NCBI GenBank assembly: GCA_959602045.1
Contig: CAUGRT010000005.1
Span: 1-64,000, forward strand
Length of the DNA: 64,000 nucleotides
Origin: an uncultured Clostridia bacterium
GTDB taxonomy: Bacteria; Bacillota; Clostridia; UBA1381
Reading direction: 5' to 3'
Shown here: positions 46,128-55,557 of the stretch, piece after piece
Position numbering within the stretch: the first letter of the stretch is position 1
How the letters are laid out: the number at the start of each line of letters is the position of its first letter
Translations under genes and position numbers: made by a program
The notes under the pieces: generated by a model
The model's database searches: none
Told to the model about the DNA's origin: nothing
The model's input: the letters and a program-made list of their open reading frames with translations, nothing else

Positions 46128-48131
46128 TTAGTCAGTAGTTTCGGCTGATGCCTCCGGCTCCTGCGTTCCCTGCGCATTTTGCTCACGCTGCTCACGTTCG
46201 CGCTTTACTTCGTTGAAAATTTCCATAAATTCATCGCCTGTGATCGTTTCCTTGTCGATTAAAAATTCAGCGATTCGATCCAATGCGTCGCGGTTATCGT
46301 TCAATAACTGCTTCGCGATTTCATACCGTTCCTTCAAAACGCGAACGATTTCGTTGTCGATTTCCGTTTTCGTTTCGTCCGAACAATTGGAAACACTTCT
46401 TCCGTCCAGATACTTGTTCTGAATGCTTTCCAATCCCGCCATGCCGAACCGGTCGGACATACCGTATTGAGTAATCATATTCCGCGTTAATGCCGTTGCG
46501 CGCTCAATATCATTGGACGCACCGGTTGTCTGAACATCAAAGACAATTTCCTCTGCCGCACGACCTGCCAAAAATACGGTAATCTGATCCAAAATCTCTG
46601 CCTTGGACATCAGATAATGTTCTTCCTCCTCCGGCATCTGCATCGTGTATCCCAACGATCCCATCGTTCTCGGTACAATCGTAATTTTTTGAACCGGCTG
46701 AGTGTTCTTTTGTAATGCCGTTGCAAGCGCATGCCCTACCTCGTGGAAAGAAACAATCCGTTTTTCCTTGTCCGAAAGAATCCGATCCTTCTTCTCCTTA
46801 CCGGCAATAATTACCTCAACCGCATCCATCAAATCCTCTTGCAGTACGACTTGCCGTCCGCACCGAACCGCGCGTAATGCCGCCTCGTTTACCATATTCG
46901 CCAAATCCGCACCAACCGCACCGCTGGTGGCAAGCGCCATCTTATGCAGATCAATCAGCGGATCGGTCTTGACATGCTTGATATGCACGCGCAAAATATC
47001 CTCGCGCCCCTTTAAATCCGGCTTCTCTACGATAATCCGGCGGTCAAAACGTCCCGGACGCAGCAACGCCTTATCCAAAATTTCCGGACGGTTCGTTGCC
47101 GCCAAAATCACCAGACCTTTAGAGGAATCGAAACCATCCATCTCCGAAAGCAGCTGATTCAAGGTCTGCTCACGCTCATCATTTGAATTGATCTGATTAT
47201 CTCTCGATTTTCCGATCGCATCAATCTCATCAATAAAAATAATACACGGAGCTTTTTGGCTTGCTTGCTTAAATAAATCACGGACACGCGATGCGCCGAC
47301 GCCGACAAACATCTCCACAAATTCCGAACCCGAAAGCGAGAAGAACGGTACGTTTGCCTCTCCTGCTACCGCCTTTGCCAAAAGAGTTTTACCGGTTCCC
47401 GGAGGGCCTACCAACAACGCTCCCTTGGGCTGCTTCGCTCCGATTGCCGTATATTTTCCCGGATTATGCAGGAAGTCCACAATTTCATTCAGCGATTCCT
47501 TCGCCTCCTCCTGACCGGCAACATCCTTAAATGTAATCCCTGTCTTGTTCTCCATGTTATACATCTTTGCGTTGGACTGCCCGATTCCCATGATTCCTCC
47601 GCCGCCCATATGCTTGGAAAGCGAACGCGTCAGGAAGAAGAACAGCAGACAAATCAGCAGCGGCGGTAAAATCCACGCCAACAGAAAATCCAGAACCGGA
47701 TTGTTGTATGCAATCGGCGTAGAATACTTTACACCATGCTCATCCAACAGATTATATAAACGCTGATCGGCAAGATAACCTGTATAATAGACAGGGCGGC
47801 TCTCCTCCTGTGCCTTTTGTGCCGCTTCCTTAACGTCAATCCCGAACATCTTTAAAAATGCGCCGGTATCCTCATTCGTATTAACCTTGACCTCCGGACT
47901 CTTTTCATAAATAATCAGCTGATCCGCTTTAATAACAACCTCGTCCACCTTGTCCTCTTTCACCAGTGAAAGAAACTTATCGTAGGTAATCTCCTCCTGC
48001 TTGTTGCTTGTATAGGAAGTCATTGCCATATTGAAAATAAATGTTCCGATTACGGCAATGAGCAAAAAAACAAACATTGGGTTTTTCAGCGGTGATTGAT
48101 TATTGTCTTTCTTTTTTTTATCATCATTCAT
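46128..48131 (-). CDS. ftsH: ATP-dependent zinc metalloprotease FtsH
   Basis: Membrane-bound AAA protease that degrades short-lived and damaged membrane proteins. TM1 is at about residues 18-38 ([20 protein letters not shown]), an outside domain with the FtsH_ext fold follows, and TM2 is at about 135-155 ([20 protein letters not shown]). The AAA domain has [30 protein letters not shown] and the [23 protein letters not shown]. The zinc motif is FHEVGHALA. The C-terminal tail is Glu/Gln-rich ([18 protein letters not shown]). 667 aa. Start [10 protein letters not shown]; the SD AAAGGAG is 15 bases upstream, rather far, and a GTG (VIIRMN) is a possible alternative. Confidence 0.96.
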   Translation of the reverse strand: MNDDKKKKDNNQSPLKNPMFVFLLIAVIGTFIFNMAMTSYTSNKQEEITYDKFLSLVKEDKVDEVVIKADQLIIYEKSPEVKVNTNEDTGAFLKMFGIDVKEAAQKAQEESRPVYYTGYLADQRLYNLLDEHGVKYSTPIAYNNPVLDFLLAWILPPLLICLLFFFLTRSLSKHMGGGGIMGIGQSNAKMYNMENKTGITFKDVAGQEEAKESLNEIVDFLHNPGKYTAIGAKQPKGALLVGPPGTGKTLLAKAVAGEANVPFFSLSGSEFVEMFVGVGASRVRDLFKQASQKAPCIIFIDEIDAIGKSRDNQINSNDEREQTLNQLLSEMDGFDSSKGLVILAATNRPEILDKALLRPGRFDRRIIVEKPDLKGREDILRVHIKHVKTDPLIDLHKMALATSGAVGADLANMVNEAALRAVRCGRQVVLQEDLMDAVEVIIAGKEKKDRILSDKEKRIVSFHEVGHALATALQKNTQPVQKITIVPRTMGSLGYTMQMPEEEEHYLMSKAEILDQITVFLAGRAAEEIVFDVQTTGASNDIERATALTRNMITQYGMSDRFGMAGLESIQNKYLDGRSVSNCSDETKTEIDNEIVRVLKERYEIAKQLLNDNRDALDRIAEFLIDKETITGDEFMEIFNEVKREREQREQNAQGTQEPEASAETTD

Positions 48132-48219
48132 GCGTATAATCACAATCTCCTTTCTTATCTTATGCAATTACCATCCCTATTGTAACATGAAGCGCTGATA
48201 TTTGCAATCTTTATCTTGA

Positions 48220-49053
48220 TTATTTACAGTTTTTTAATAAATTATCTGCAATCTCCTTTGCCGCCTGCGGAATCGTATATGCACTGTTCAGCAAAAATCC
48301 GCGCCGCCGAAGCTCCAGAATCAATTCCGCCGCCTGCGGCAAGCCCAATCCGGCATGATACAGCAGCTCATCGCGTGCAAAAACCTCATCCGGTGTTCCC
48401 TCAGTCAATAATTTTCCGCGATCCAAAACAAAAATATGCTCCGCCGTAAGCGCTGTTTCCTCCATGGAATGAGAAACAAAAACAATACTGTTTTCCGGAT
48501 GATCCCGATGAATTTGCAAAAGCAGCTCGTTCATTTCCCGTCTTGCTCCCGGATCTAAGCCGGCTGACGGTTCGTCCAAAACCAGAATTTCCGGCTGCAT
48601 TGCCAGAACCCCTGCCAGTGCCACGCGCCGTTTCTCGCCTCCCGAAAGATTAAACGGGGATTTCTCATAAAAATCCTTCGATAACGACACCGCCTCTGCC
48701 GCTGCGTCAACGCTTTCTCGAATGCGTTCATCCTCCCATCCCAGATTTCGGGGACCGAACGCAATATCATCAAAAACCGTTTCCGCAAACAGCTGCTGCT
48801 CCGGGTATTGAAACACCAGACCGACGCGTTTTCGGACGGCTTTCATTTGTGATTTGTCAAACTCCTGCCCATCCAGCAGCACCCTGCCGCTCTGCGGTCG
48901 GAGCAGACCGTTTAAATGTCGGACAAGTGTGGATTTTCCGCTCCCCGTATGCCCGATAATAGCATAAATTTTTCCGTTTTCTATGGTAAGGCTCACATTC
49001 TCCAACGCTTTCGCCGCCCCATAGGAAAAGCTTATATTTTCAACTTTCAGCAT
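48220..49053 (-). CDS. ecfA2: ECF transporter ATPase EcfA2-like
   Basis: ATP-binding subunit of an energy-coupling factor vitamin/metal importer. Walker A is GHTGSGKSTLVRHLNGLL at about residues 33-50, Q-loop VFQYPEQQLF, signature LSGGEKRRVALAG, Walker B ILVLDEPSAGLDP and H-loop VSHS. FAETVFDDIAFGPRN is typical of EcfA. The C-terminal domain ends ADNLLKNCK. 277 aa. The start overlaps the previous ATPase gene by 7 bases. ftsH follows, and no ecfT gene is found downstream. Confidence 0.9.
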   Translation of the reverse strand: MLKVENISFSYGAAKALENVSLTIENGKIYAIIGHTGSGKSTLVRHLNGLLRPQSGRVLLDGQEFDKSQMKAVRKRVGLVFQYPEQQLFAETVFDDIAFGPRNLGWEDERIRESVDAAAEAVSLSKDFYEKSPFNLSGGEKRRVALAGVLAMQPEILVLDEPSAGLDPGARREMNELLLQIHRDHPENSIVFVSHSMEETALTAEHIFVLDRGKLLTEGTPDEVFARDELLYHAGLGLPQAAELILELRRRGFLLNSAYTIPQAAKEIADNLLKNCK

Positions 49054-49877
49054 GATTCCTTTTTGAACAGATTTTCCAAATAATCCGCCATTTCCTTTAC
49101 TGTCAGAATTGTTTTCGGAACGGCAATCCCGTATTGCCCCAGTTCCTCTGCCAACAGCCGCATATCGGGAACTCCGAGCGAAAGCTCCGCCATCGTTTCC
49201 GTATTTTCGAATACCTCAGCCGGCGTGCCGTCCAGGATGATTTTTCCCGAATCCATCACCACACACCGCTCTGCCATCGCCGCTTCCTCCATTGCATGGG
49301 TAATCAGCACAACCGTCATTCCCTGCGCATGCAGCGTTTGCACCGTTTTCAAAAATTCGCGTCTGCCCGACGGATCGAGCATCGCTGTCGGTTCATCCAA
49401 AATCAGCAGCTTTGGCTGCATCACCAATGCCGACGCAATCGCCATCCGCTGTTTTTCACCACCCGAAAGCTGCGTGGTCATGCACAATCGCTTTTCGTAT
49501 AGTCCGACCGTCCGTAAAGCCGAATCCACACGCTCACGAATCTCCGATGAGGGAATCCCCAGGTTCTCCGCACCGAATGCCGTTTCATCCTCGACAACCG
49601 CCGAAACGATCTGGTCGTCGGGATTCTGAAAAACCAAAGCCGCCCGGCTGCGAATTTTATAAATCAGCGTTTCATCTGCCGTATCCATGCCATCCACAAG
49701 CACTCTCCCCTCAGATGGGAGCAACAACCCATTCATAAGCCTTGCCACTGTGGACTTGCCACTGCCGTTTCTGCCGAGAATCGCCGTAAACGATCCCTTA
49801 TTAATTTGTAACGAAAAATCCTCCAGCACCGCCCGATGATCGCCGTAGCTGAAGGATATGCTGTCCATTTGTATCAT
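49047..49877 (-). CDS. ecfA1: ECF transporter ATPase EcfA1-like
   Basis: Second ECF ATPase, expected to heterodimerise with EcfA2 and bind an EcfT membrane coupler. Walker A is GRNGSGKSTVARLMNGLLLP, Q-loop VFQNPDDQIVS, signature LSGGEKQRMAIASAL, Walker B LLILDEPTAMLDPSGR and H-loop ITHAMEEA. 276 aa. Start MIQMDSISFSYGD is chosen because GAATGGGGATTCGT-ATG matches the spacing of the hairpin-SD module at ilvN. An ATG four codons earlier lies within the SD. The methyltransferase gene ends 36 bp upstream. Confidence 0.9.
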   Translation of the reverse strand: MIQMDSISFSYGDHRAVLEDFSLQINKGSFTAILGRNGSGKSTVARLMNGLLLPSEGRVLVDGMDTADETLIYKIRSRAALVFQNPDDQIVSAVVEDETAFGAENLGIPSSEIRERVDSALRTVGLYEKRLCMTTQLSGGEKQRMAIASALVMQPKLLILDEPTAMLDPSGRREFLKTVQTLHAQGMTVVLITHAMEEAAMAERCVVMDSGKIILDGTPAEVFENTETMAELSLGVPDMRLLAEELGQYGIAVPKTILTVKEMADYLENLFKKESC

Positions 49878-49880
49878 ACG

Positions 49881-49919
49881 AATCCCCATTCTATCGTTTT
49901 TAGCGGCACAAATTTAGCG
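49881..49919 (-). promoter_or_regulatory. hairpin-plus-Shine-Dalgarno module, copy f (decayed)
   Basis: Minus strand AAATTTGTGCCGC, TAAAAA, CGATAGAATGGGGATTCGT-ATG. The left arm and the SD end are kept, while the right stem arm has changed (CGATAG for GCGGCAG). Confidence 0.45.
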
Positions 49920-50786
49920 TGAGTTTTCCCATCTGCCGCTGATACCGCACGGCAAAACAAGACCGTTGCTTTGAATCGGCAGTCCGATTTCATCCGCCGT
50001 CACCTTGCCGCCGTATTTTGCTTTCATCGTCAGCGTCAGCACATTGGTTAAAATCTGCGCGCTCAAGCCCGTAGTGTAGGAATTAATCAGGAAAAACAAC
50101 GGTCGATCCGACAAAATCTCCATACAATCAAGAATCAGCGGATACAGCTCGTCCTCAATTTTCCAGACTTCTCCGGATGGGCCGCGCCCATATGAGGGAG
50201 GATCCATAATAATTGCGTCATACTTTCTTCCGCGCCGCCCCTCGCGCCGCACAAACTTCACGACATCATCCACAATATACCGCACTGGACGATTCTCCAA
50301 TCCGGATGCAACAACGTTTTCCTTTGCCCAGGTAACCATGCCCTTTGACGCGTCCACATGGCATACCGACGCTCCGGCGTTCAATGCCGCCACCGTTGCA
50401 CCGCCGGTATAGGCGAAAAGATTCAGCACTTGAATCGGTCTGCCGGCATTCCGGATCAACTCCGAAAACCAATCCCAATTTACCGCCTGCTCCGGAAACA
50501 ATCCCGTATGCTTAAAGCCCATCGGCTTAATATTGAATGTCAAATCCCGATAATGAATCTGCCACGCCTCCGGGAGATGTTTGTTGAAAAATTGCCACTT
50601 TCCGCCGCCCGATTGGGAACGGTGATACGTTGCGTCCGTTTTCGTCCAGCGTGATTTTTCACTTTTCACCGACCAAATCGCCTGCGGATCCGGACGCCGC
50701 AGCAGAAATTTGCCCCAATATTCAAGCTTTTCTCCGTCCGCGGTATCAATCAATTGATATTCCGTCCATTTATCTGCTAAAAACAT
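49914..50786 (-). CDS. class I SAM-dependent methyltransferase, RlmK/RlmI-like
   Basis: Probable rRNA methyltransferase of the RlmI/RlmK-type fold. The SAM-binding loop VLNLFAYTGGATVAALNAGA is at about residues 140-159, followed by VCHVDASKGMVTWAKEN. DAIIMDPPSYGRGPSGEVW near 208-226 carries the catalytic DPP(S/F)-Y motif. 290 aa, shorter than RlmI because the N-terminal PUA is missing. The frame is open 27 codons further up, but MFLADKWTEYQLIDT follows an AGAGAGGA site. The RNA target is not known. It lies upstream of the ECF ATPase genes on the same strand. Confidence 0.85.
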   Translation of the reverse strand: MFLADKWTEYQLIDTADGEKLEYWGKFLLRRPDPQAIWSVKSEKSRWTKTDATYHRSQSGGGKWQFFNKHLPEAWQIHYRDLTFNIKPMGFKHTGLFPEQAVNWDWFSELIRNAGRPIQVLNLFAYTGGATVAALNAGASVCHVDASKGMVTWAKENVVASGLENRPVRYIVDDVVKFVRREGRRGRKYDAIIMDPPSYGRGPSGEVWKIEDELYPLILDCMEILSDRPLFFLINSYTTGLSAQILTNVLTLTMKAKYGGKVTADEIGLPIQSNGLVLPCGISGRWENSR

Positions 50787-51029
50787 TCGTATTTTTCCTC
50801 TCTGTTGTAATGATTTATTTTTCGGGTTTGAACCTACTCTTGATTTTATCGGAGAATTTATCCCCAATTCTGAAAGATACTCTTTTTCTTTATGAAATTA
50901 CCGCTTTTGGTGCTATTCCTTTTTGGTGTGTGTTTTCTTTCATTTCTAAGCGTTTTGTCTCGTTTTTTGAACGAGGTTATTCTTTAGAAAGAGGTTATTC
51001 TTTAATTTAAAAGATTTCGTTCTGGTTCC

Positions 51030-51129
51030 GGGGAGGATGTCTGTTTTCGCTTTCCCTCCGGCTCAGACATCCGCTACGCTGCGCGGAGTAGAACTCGCCT
51101 CCGGGAAACTGAAAACAGACATCCTCCCC
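51030..51129 (+). repeat. dispersed hairpin element, copy 9
   Basis: Arms GGGGAGGATGTCTGTTTTC and GAAAACAGACATCCTCCCC are perfect complements. The inner extension GCTTTCCC / GGGAAACT is partial. The core is intact. It lies between the pilin-like gene and the methyltransferase gene. Confidence 0.92.
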
Positions 51130-51151
51130 TATATTGCATTGAATTTTTTTG

Positions 51152-52318
51152 TTATGATTCTTTTTTCTTTAATTCGCAAAATACGCGAATCCAACCGGAA
51201 TCCAGTTCTTTGGAGGGTTCTGACTGCCAAATATATACCTGTTCATCCTCCAGCAGCAGCGCACCGTCCGTTGCTTTTTTCATTTCCTTTTCATCCTCTT
51301 TTGCCGCGACAATAATATCAGTCTTAAATTCAATTCGATATGCCGCAAATGTCGAATCATCAATATCTGCCGCTGCCGTTTCCGGATCGGAATTATCGCG
51401 CCGGCTATCAATATTGAATCCATCCGGATAATAATAGTAGCTGCCGTCAAAATAAACGATAGACGCGTCAAAATCCTTTGTGCCACCCTCCGAACGGGAC
51501 GCCTCCGCAACATAATCTGTCCAATCCCATGCCGCTAATTCATACGTTTCATTCCCAAAGCGAACCTCCAGCGGCGGACACTGCGCCTTTTTCAGCACCT
51601 CAAATGTAAAATCTGCATAAATCATATGATTCCACATTTTATCCGTCTTATAGGCAATCTTGATTTTCTTGGTTCCCGGCGTACTCATATCAAAGCCCTC
51701 CGTAGAAAGCTGATAATCATTCGGCGAAAGCTGTTTTTCATCGCCGCCGACATAAAGAATCGTTACCTTCATATCCGGAAAAATCTTTTTCAGATCATCC
51801 TGATCCGTGAACTTCATCTGCTCCGGCTTGTCCGGATTGATGGATTCATTCTGCATATACGTCCGTACGCCGGTTATTTGCAAATGATCAATAAACTCAC
51901 TGCGCTCTGCTTTCGAATCCGGCACAGAAATACCCTCCGGAATTTTCACAAAGTAATCATCAATCTTCGGATGCTTCACGCACCGCACATATAACCGCCC
52001 GTTCTCACTCTTAATATAATATTCCGAAGTGTCAATCCGGTTTGCTGCCTCCGGCTTCATGGTTAGCTTTAAGGTATCCAAAAGCCGTCTGGAATTTTTT
52101 TGGTCAAACATCATAACCCATTTTTCCGAATTTTCCTGATCCTTGACCGCGGTGTTCAGCGCCGATGTAATCAGCTCCAGCCGCTTGCGGCATTTGTTTT
52201 CACTGCCGTTTTCCATACATTTTGAAATGGTCGGAATTAAAATCGTTAATAAAATTGCCAGCACCACCGTGCATACCGCAATCTCTCCGATTCGTTGTTT
52301 TATATTCTTTGAACTCAA
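51152..52318 (-). CDS. pilin-like N-terminus with bacterial Ig-like domain, unknown function
   Basis: 388 aa. The N-terminus is a short basic stretch, a hydrophobic helix (about residues 11-30, GEIAVCTVVLAILLTILIP) and then an amphipathic helix with KCRKRLELITSALNTAV. This layout resembles type IV pilin/pseudopilin starts. The glycine and Glu (IGEIAV) are not at canonical prepilin-peptidase spacing, so cleavage is uncertain. At about 180-250 a bacterial Ig-like domain is visible: VTILYVGGDEKQL followed by YQLSTEGFDMSTPGTKKIKI. The rest (DWTDYVAEASRSEGG, Tyr- and Asp-rich VYFDGSYYYYPDG) is not recognised. It is probably anchored with the body outside. It is monocistronic between hppA (divergent) and element copy 9. 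Confidence 0.65.
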   Translation of the reverse strand: MSSKNIKQRIGEIAVCTVVLAILLTILIPTISKCMENGSENKCRKRLELITSALNTAVKDQENSEKWVMMFDQKNSRRLLDTLKLTMKPEAANRIDTSEYYIKSENGRLYVRCVKHPKIDDYFVKIPEGISVPDSKAERSEFIDHLQITGVRTYMQNESINPDKPEQMKFTDQDDLKKIFPDMKVTILYVGGDEKQLSPNDYQLSTEGFDMSTPGTKKIKIAYKTDKMWNHMIYADFTFEVLKKAQCPPLEVRFGNETYELAAWDWTDYVAEASRSEGGTKDFDASIVYFDGSYYYYPDGFNIDSRRDNSDPETAAADIDDSTFAAYRIEFKTDIIVAAKEDEKEMKKATDGALLLEDEQVYIWQSEPSKELDSGWIRVFCELKKKES

Positions 52319-52531
52319 AAAAGCACCTCCGGTTCTGAACAGGGTTGACCCAATCCCCCTGACGATATAAAAAACCTATTCTATTATACCATAAAACATC
52401 CTGTCATATATTTCAGTATTCTTACATTTCCTTTAAAAATTCATGTTTGGTAATTTTCCCGATTTTATTACTGTAATTTTATATCATTATTACAAATTTG
52501 TCAACTGAAAATTACAGTTCGATAAAGGGTC

Positions 52532-52560
52532 TTGACTTCTCGTGGAAATAGGTGTAAAAT
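52532..52560 (+). promoter_or_regulatory. promoter of hppA
   Basis: TTGACT (52532-52537), 17-base spacer, TAAAAT (52555-52560), leaving a leader of about 95 nt. I see no riboswitch fold in the 340-bp gap. Confidence 0.65.
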
Positions 52561-52659
52561 AATTTGTATAAAGAGTTTTAGTTTTTTGTAATTTTTGCTA
52601 TTATTTTAGTAAAAATTCATAATTTCGACTCAATAAAACAACAACAGGAGGTAGTTATC

Positions 52660-54747
52660 ATGTTAAACGTAGAAAATGCCGCTCCTTTTGCGGTGCTGCT
52701 GTGTGCGGTAATTGCACTGATCTTTTCCTGCTATCAGTTCTATTCGGTCAAAAAGAAGCCCGAGGGAACGGATAAAATGAAAAGCATTTCGCTGAAAATC
52801 CGAAAAGGCGCAATGGCATACTTAAAACGTCAGTACAAAACGGTCGGAATCTTCTTTGCGATTATGTTTATAATCCTGCTGATTCTGGCATTGAGCGGAT
52901 TTTTGACAATCTTCGTTCCGTTTGCTTTCTTAACGGGCGGTCTTTTTTCGGGATTGTCCGGCTTTATCGGAATGAAAATCGCCACCTACGCCAATTCCAG
53001 AACCGCGAACGGCGCACGGGAGGGCTTAAACAAGGGCTTGAAAATCGCATTTGCCTCCGGCTCTGTTATGGGACTGACGGTTGTCGGATTGGGACTTTTG
53101 GACATCAGCATTTGGTTTATTCTGCTGAAATTCGTATTTAAACTGGAAATTAACGATATTATGTCCGCAATGCTGACCTTTGGCATGGGTGCTTCCTCTA
53201 TGGCGCTGTTCGCACGTGTGGGCGGTGGAATCTTTACCAAAGCCGCGGATGTCGGTGCAGACTTGGTCGGAAAGGTAGAGGCCGGGATTCCGGAGGACGA
53301 TCCGCGAAACCCTGCTTGTATCGCCGATAACGTAGGCGACAATGTAGGCGATGTTGCCGGAATGGGCGCGGATTTGTACGAATCCTATGTTGGCTCTATT
53401 ATTTCCTGCGGTGCGCTTGCTACTGCCGCAAACTTAGGCTTTAGCGGCGTTATTGTTCCCATGCTGATCGCGGCAATCGGGATTCTCGCGTCTATTATCG
53501 GTACATTCTTTGTTTCCACAAAAGAAAATGCCGATCAAAAATCATTGCTCGGCTCTTTGCGCCGCGGTACTTATGCGGCAGCCTTAATCAGCGCAGTCGC
53601 TTCGGGCGTTCTGATTTTTACGCTGCTCCCCGAAAACTCCAACGTATTTTGGGCAGTGATCTCCGGATTGGTTGCCGGCGTTCTGATCGGTTTCTTTACG
53701 GAATATTATACGTCTGATTCCTATACGCCGACAAAAAAGCTTGCCTCTTCGTCCGAAACCGGGGCGGCAACGATTATTATTGACGGAATCGCATTGGGAA
53801 TGCGTTCCACGGCAATTCCGGTTATCATCATCGGAATCTCCGTGATTATTTCTTACTTCACAGCCGGCGGTGCGGCGAATTTCTCATCGGGACTGTACGG
53901 CGTAGGACTTTCCGCGGTCGGTATGCTTTCCACATTGGGAATCACACTGGCGACGGACGCTTACGGCCCGGTTGCGGATAATGCCGGCGGAATCGCTGAA
54001 ATGGCAGGCTTGCCCGGCGAAGTGCGCGAAAGAACGGACGCACTGGATTCCCTCGGAAACACGACTGCGGCAACCGGAAAAGGCTTTGCCATCGGCTCCG
54101 CTGCTTTAACGGCGTTGGCTCTGATTGTTTCCTATACCGATAAGGTTCAGTCCATGGGCGGCGAGCTGAATCTGAGCATTACCAACCCTGCCGTGCTGAT
54201 CGGATTATTCGTCGGCGCAATGCTGCCGTTCTTGTTCAGTGCGCTGACCATGCAGGCGGTCGGTCGTGCGGCACAAAAAATCGTTATCGAGGTTCGCCGC
54301 CAGTTCAAGACCATTAAAGGCTTGATGGAGGGCAAGGCGGAAACCGATTATGAAACCTGTGTGGATATTTGTACAAGATCCTCTCTGAAAGAAATGATTC
54401 TTCCGGCGGCATTGGGAATTTTTGTTCCGATTGTTGTGGGACTGATTCTCGGCTGCAACGGCGTAGTCGGCATGCTCGCCGGCGCGCTTGTTTCCGGATT
54501 TGTTCTTGCTATTATGATGGCAAACTCCGGCGGCGCTTGGGATAATGCGAAAAAATATATTGAAGCCGGCAGCTTCGGCGGCAAGGGCAGCGACAACCAC
54601 AAAGCGGCTGTTGTGGGCGATACCGTAGGCGACCCGTTTAAGGATACCTCCGGCCCCTCCGTAAATATTTTGATTAAACTGCTGTCGATGGTTTCCATCG
54701 TTTTCGCTTCCCTGATCGTCAGCTTCGGCGGTCTTGGACTATTCTAA
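52660..54747 (+). CDS. hppA: membrane-bound K+-dependent ion-translocating pyrophosphatase
   Basis: Couples PPi hydrolysis to H+ or Na+ export. About 16 membrane segments over 695 aa. The substrate motif DVGADLVGKVEAGIPEDDP (D-X7-K-X-E) is at about residues 195-213, NVGDNVGDVAGMGADL just after, and the second acidic motif is in DTVGDPFKDTSGPS near the end. GNTTAATGKGFAIGSAAL near 460 has Ala where K+-independent enzymes have Lys, so the enzyme should need K+. Ion specificity (H+ versus Na+) is not settled here. SD ACAGGAGGTAGTTATC-ATG. It has its own promoter and terminator. Confidence 0.95.
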   Translation: MLNVENAAPFAVLLCAVIALIFSCYQFYSVKKKPEGTDKMKSISLKIRKGAMAYLKRQYKTVGIFFAIMFIILLILALSGFLTIFVPFAFLTGGLFSGLSGFIGMKIATYANSRTANGAREGLNKGLKIAFASGSVMGLTVVGLGLLDISIWFILLKFVFKLEINDIMSAMLTFGMGASSMALFARVGGGIFTKAADVGADLVGKVEAGIPEDDPRNPACIADNVGDNVGDVAGMGADLYESYVGSIISCGALATAANLGFSGVIVPMLIAAIGILASIIGTFFVSTKENADQKSLLGSLRRGTYAAALISAVASGVLIFTLLPENSNVFWAVISGLVAGVLIGFFTEYYTSDSYTPTKKLASSSETGAATIIIDGIALGMRSTAIPVIIIGISVIISYFTAGGAANFSSGLYGVGLSAVGMLSTLGITLATDAYGPVADNAGGIAEMAGLPGEVRERTDALDSLGNTTAATGKGFAIGSAALTALALIVSYTDKVQSMGGELNLSITNPAVLIGLFVGAMLPFLFSALTMQAVGRAAQKIVIEVRRQFKTIKGLMEGKAETDYETCVDICTRSSLKEMILPAALGIFVPIVVGLILGCNGVVGMLAGALVSGFVLAIMMANSGGAWDNAKKYIEAGSFGGKGSDNHKAAVVGDTVGDPFKDTSGPSVNILIKLLSMVSIVFASLIVSFGGLGLF

Positions 54748-54764
54748 GCTTTTTAAATCTTTTT

Positions 54765-54822
54765 AAGGACTGTAAAAAATACAGGCAATTCCGTATTGCC
54801 TCGTATGGATTACAGTCCTTTT
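54765..54822 (+). terminator. terminator of hppA
   Basis: AAGGACTGTAA (54765-54775) pairs with TTACAGTCCTT (54810-54820), with an inner AGGCAA/TTGCCT hairpin. Confidence 0.8.
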
Positions 54823-54909
54823 GCGATTCTGCACAAAGGTAAATATCATTAACACAAAAACAGCCATGACCGCTTTGATTCAGCCATGACCGTTTATATT
54901 ATGCTAAAT

Positions 54910-55254
54910 TTATAAATCAAAATATTCTCTGCAAGCCTCTGAAATTTTTGCTTTCGTTTCAGCATCGGTTATCATTCCCACCCTGTTTATCAGTCTGCCA
55001 TGAGAAATTGTCCGTATCTGCTGAAGCATCGCAACAGACAGCTTGGGGAGTCCCGTAATATCGGCAGGCAACAAAATCTCTGTCGGATAAATTTTCTCGT
55101 TCCCTTTAATGCTGGATAACGGAAGTACCGTTGATACGGTGAGATTATGATTTACGCTGTCGGTGGATATAATAAGAACGGGGCGTGTTCCTCTCTGCTC
55201 GCTCCCCTGCGTCGGGTCGAGGTTGCAGAAATATATTTCCCATTTGTTTACCAT
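54910..55254 (-). CDS. mazF: MazF/PemK-family toxin (mRNA interferase)
   Basis: 114 aa ribosome-independent endoribonuclease of a type II toxin-antitoxin pair. The opening WEIYFCNLDPTQGSEQRGTRPVLIIST contains the family GSEQ-GxRP motif in pieces GSEQRGTRPVLII, and VSTVLPLSSI follows. SVAMLQQIRTISHGRLINRVG carries the second conserved stretch. The ending ISEACREYFDL is typical. It overlaps the antitoxin gene by 7 bp, in the usual antitoxin-first order. The cleavage sequence cannot be predicted. Confidence 0.93.
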   Translation of the reverse strand: MVNKWEIYFCNLDPTQGSEQRGTRPVLIISTDSVNHNLTVSTVLPLSSIKGNEKIYPTEILLPADITGLPKLSVAMLQQIRTISHGRLINRVGMITDAETKAKISEACREYFDL

Positions 55255-55517
55255 TCGCCCTGCACCTCACCATCCGAAAAGCTGAAATCTTCCGCGCATT
55301 TCATAGTCCTTTCCATAAAAGATTGATCTTTTGCGGCAGCTTTCATCATTTCTTCATATTCACGCTTTTTTGCTTGCTTCAAGTATTCATCAAGCGCTTG
55401 CCTTATGGCAAAATTGACAGAGGGGATTTGCTGTGTTTTCGCAAGCTGTTTCAATTCGTCAATATAATCAGACGGAAGTGTGGCAGTATAACGTACTGTT
55501 TTTGTTGTGTTTAACAT
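55248..55517 (-). CDS. mazE: antitoxin with ribbon-helix-helix N-terminus
   Basis: 89 aa partner of the MazF-type toxin. The N-terminal KTVRYTATLPSDYIDELKQL and PSVNFAIRQALDEYLKQ form a ribbon-helix-helix DNA-binding unit (about residues 5-50). The acidic C-tail MKCAEDFSFSDGEVQGEW likely wraps the toxin. Start MLNTTKT is taken 12 bases after AAAGGA; an in-frame ATG lies in the SD (ATGGTTATAAAG-ATG), exactly as at ptsG. The pair probably represses its own promoter. A diverged copy of the hairpin element stands 40 bp upstream. mazE is a functional label, not a close match to the E. coli fold. Confidence 0.88.
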   Translation of the reverse strand: MLNTTKTVRYTATLPSDYIDELKQLAKTQQIPSVNFAIRQALDEYLKQAKKREYEEMMKAAAKDQSFMERTMKCAEDFSFSDGEVQGEW

Positions 55518-55557
55518 CTTTATAACCATTCCTTTCCGTGCGTAAGGCACAAAGCTT

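Noticed and set aside
50980..51004. Short direct repeat GAGGTTATTCTTTA before hairpin copy 9
   Set aside because: Two copies with an 18-base period in AT-rich DNA; no structure or gene depends on it.
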